A stretch of DNA of 7,812 nt, taken from positions 1-7,812 of the forward strand of contig JAFSWK010000026.1 of NCBI GenBank assembly GCA_017444505.1, in the 5' to 3' direction. Source of the DNA: Rhodocyclaceae bacterium. Lineage in GTDB: Bacteria > Pseudomonadota > Gammaproteobacteria > Burkholderiales > Rhodocyclaceae. A program made the translations under genes and the position numbers. Shown here in pieces: positions 7,020 to 7,812 of this stretch (positions within the stretch are counted from its first letter, which is position 1; every line of letters starts with the position of its first letter). The notes below the pieces were generated by a model, which was not told the origin of the DNA, made no database searches, and worked only from the letters and a program-made list of their open reading frames with translations.

Positions 7020-7812
7020 ATGAGCATCAAGGTTGGCATTAACGGTTTTGGTCGTATCGGGCGCTGCACGCTGCGGGCGATTTACGAGCGCGGCTTGCAG
7101 AATGAATTGGAAGTGGTGGCCATCAACGCCTCGGGCGATTTGACGACCAACGCCCATTTGCTGAAATACGACACGACGCATGGCCGTTTTGCTACGTCCG
7201 TGGCAACGGAAGGCGACAACTGCATCATCATCGACGGCAAAAAAATCCCCTTCTATTCGACCAAAGACCCGAAAGGAGTGGATTGGGCAAAACACGGCGT
7301 GGATTTGCTGCTCGAATGCACTGGCGCGTATACCTCCAAGGCCAAGGCGCAGGCGCTGCTGGACATGGGCGCGAAAAAAGTGCTGATTTCCGCGCCGGGC
7401 GGCGATGACGTGGATGCCACGGTGGTCGTGGGCGTCAACGAAGACGTGTTGAAGTCTTCCATGACGGTGGTTTCCAACGCTTCTTGCACCACGAACTGCC
7501 TGGCGCCGGTGGCGCGCGTGCTGGCCGAGAACATCGGCATCAAGACCGGCCTGATGACAACCATCCACGCCTACACCAATGACCAGGTGACCGTCGACGT
7601 GCGCCACAAAGACCTGCGCCGCGCGCGCGCTGCTGCCGCCAACATCATCCCGACCAAAACCGGCGCGGCCAAGGCGGTTGGCCTCGTGCTGCCGCAGCTT
7701 GCGGGCAAGTTCGATGGTTTCGCGCTGCGCGTGCCGACCCTCAACGTCTCGCTGGTCGATTTGACGTTTACCGCCGAGCGCGCGACGACGAAAGAAGAAA
7801 TCAACGAGCTGA
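7020..7812 (+). CDS. gap: type I glyceraldehyde-3-phosphate dehydrogenase, first 264 residues; cut by the window edge
   Basis: GAPDH interconverts glyceraldehyde 3-phosphate and 1,3-bisphosphoglycerate in glycolysis, gluconeogenesis and the Calvin cycle. The dinucleotide fold starts with VGINGFGRIGR (5-15). Catalytic C156 is in SNASCTTNC and H183 in TTIHAYTNDQ, followed by HKDLRRARAAA, NIIPTKTGAAKAVG and LRVPTLNVSLVDLT. About 70 residues are missing at the C-terminus. The start has GGAG at 7008-7011, eight bases ahead. The loop that contacts the adenosine ribose reads INASGD (35-40) where NAD-specific enzymes usually have IND, and the usual proline of the DLPHKD motif is R (VDVRHKD). Both changes resemble NADP-using GAPDHs, so this may be a GapB- or Calvin-type enzyme; cofactor use is inferred. 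It follows tkt closely and is probably in the same operon; pgk often comes next in related bacteria. Confidence 0.95.
   Translation, partial: MSIKVGINGFGRIGRCTLRAIYERGLQNELEVVAINASGDLTTNAHLLKYDTTHGRFATSVATEGDNCIIIDGKKIPFYSTKDPKGVDWAKHGVDLLLECTGAYTSKAKAQALLDMGAKKVLISAPGGDDVDATVVVGVNEDVLKSSMTVVSNASCTTNCLAPVARVLAENIGIKTGLMTTIHAYTNDQVTVDVRHKDLRRARAAAANIIPTKTGAAKAVGLVLPQLAGKFDGFALRVPTLNVSLVDLTFTAERATTKEEINEL

Overview
The window looks like chromosomal DNA of a GC-rich betaproteobacterium, probably Burkholderiales-like. The pointers are a BktB-type thiolase, an E. coli TktA-like transketolase followed by gap, promoter elements of the form GCTACAAT, and a type II-C CRISPR-Cas locus whose Cas9 and tracrRNA resemble those of Neisseria meningitidis. 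No species can be named from this sequence alone.

Left part (1-3262): the end of a type II-C CRISPR-Cas locus. A cas9 gene runs leftward from its ATG at 3140 and leaves the window about ten codons before its expected C-terminus. It is broken once. At about 2469-2480 the reading frame changes, and about 50 residues of the REC lobe that type II-C Cas9 proteins normally have are missing, so the gene now reads as a 229-aa N-terminal fragment plus an open downstream frame of more than 800 codons. The rest, including the RuvC and HNH catalytic residues, is preserved, so the lesion looks recent. Just upstream of cas9, on the opposite strand, lies an apparently intact tracrRNA gene (about 3166-3262): a 36-nt anti-repeat, a GAAA-capped stem and a strong intrinsic terminator. 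cas1, cas2 and the CRISPR array are not in the window and would be expected beyond the left edge.

Middle (3263-4781): a non-coding stretch with a G-rich segment and a candidate promoter, then a complete BktB/acetyl-CoA acetyltransferase-type thiolase gene that ends in a clear intrinsic terminator.

Right part (4782-7812): a short non-coding stretch, then tkt (transketolase) and, 32 bases further on, gap (glyceraldehyde-3-phosphate dehydrogenase, cut by the right edge). They are probably co-transcribed. They link the pentose phosphate or Calvin cycle with lower glycolysis, since transketolase produces glyceraldehyde 3-phosphate, which GAPDH uses. The Gap sequence carries signs of NADP use.

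The main point of interest is the combination of an intact-looking tracrRNA with a Cas9 gene disrupted by one internal out-of-frame deletion.
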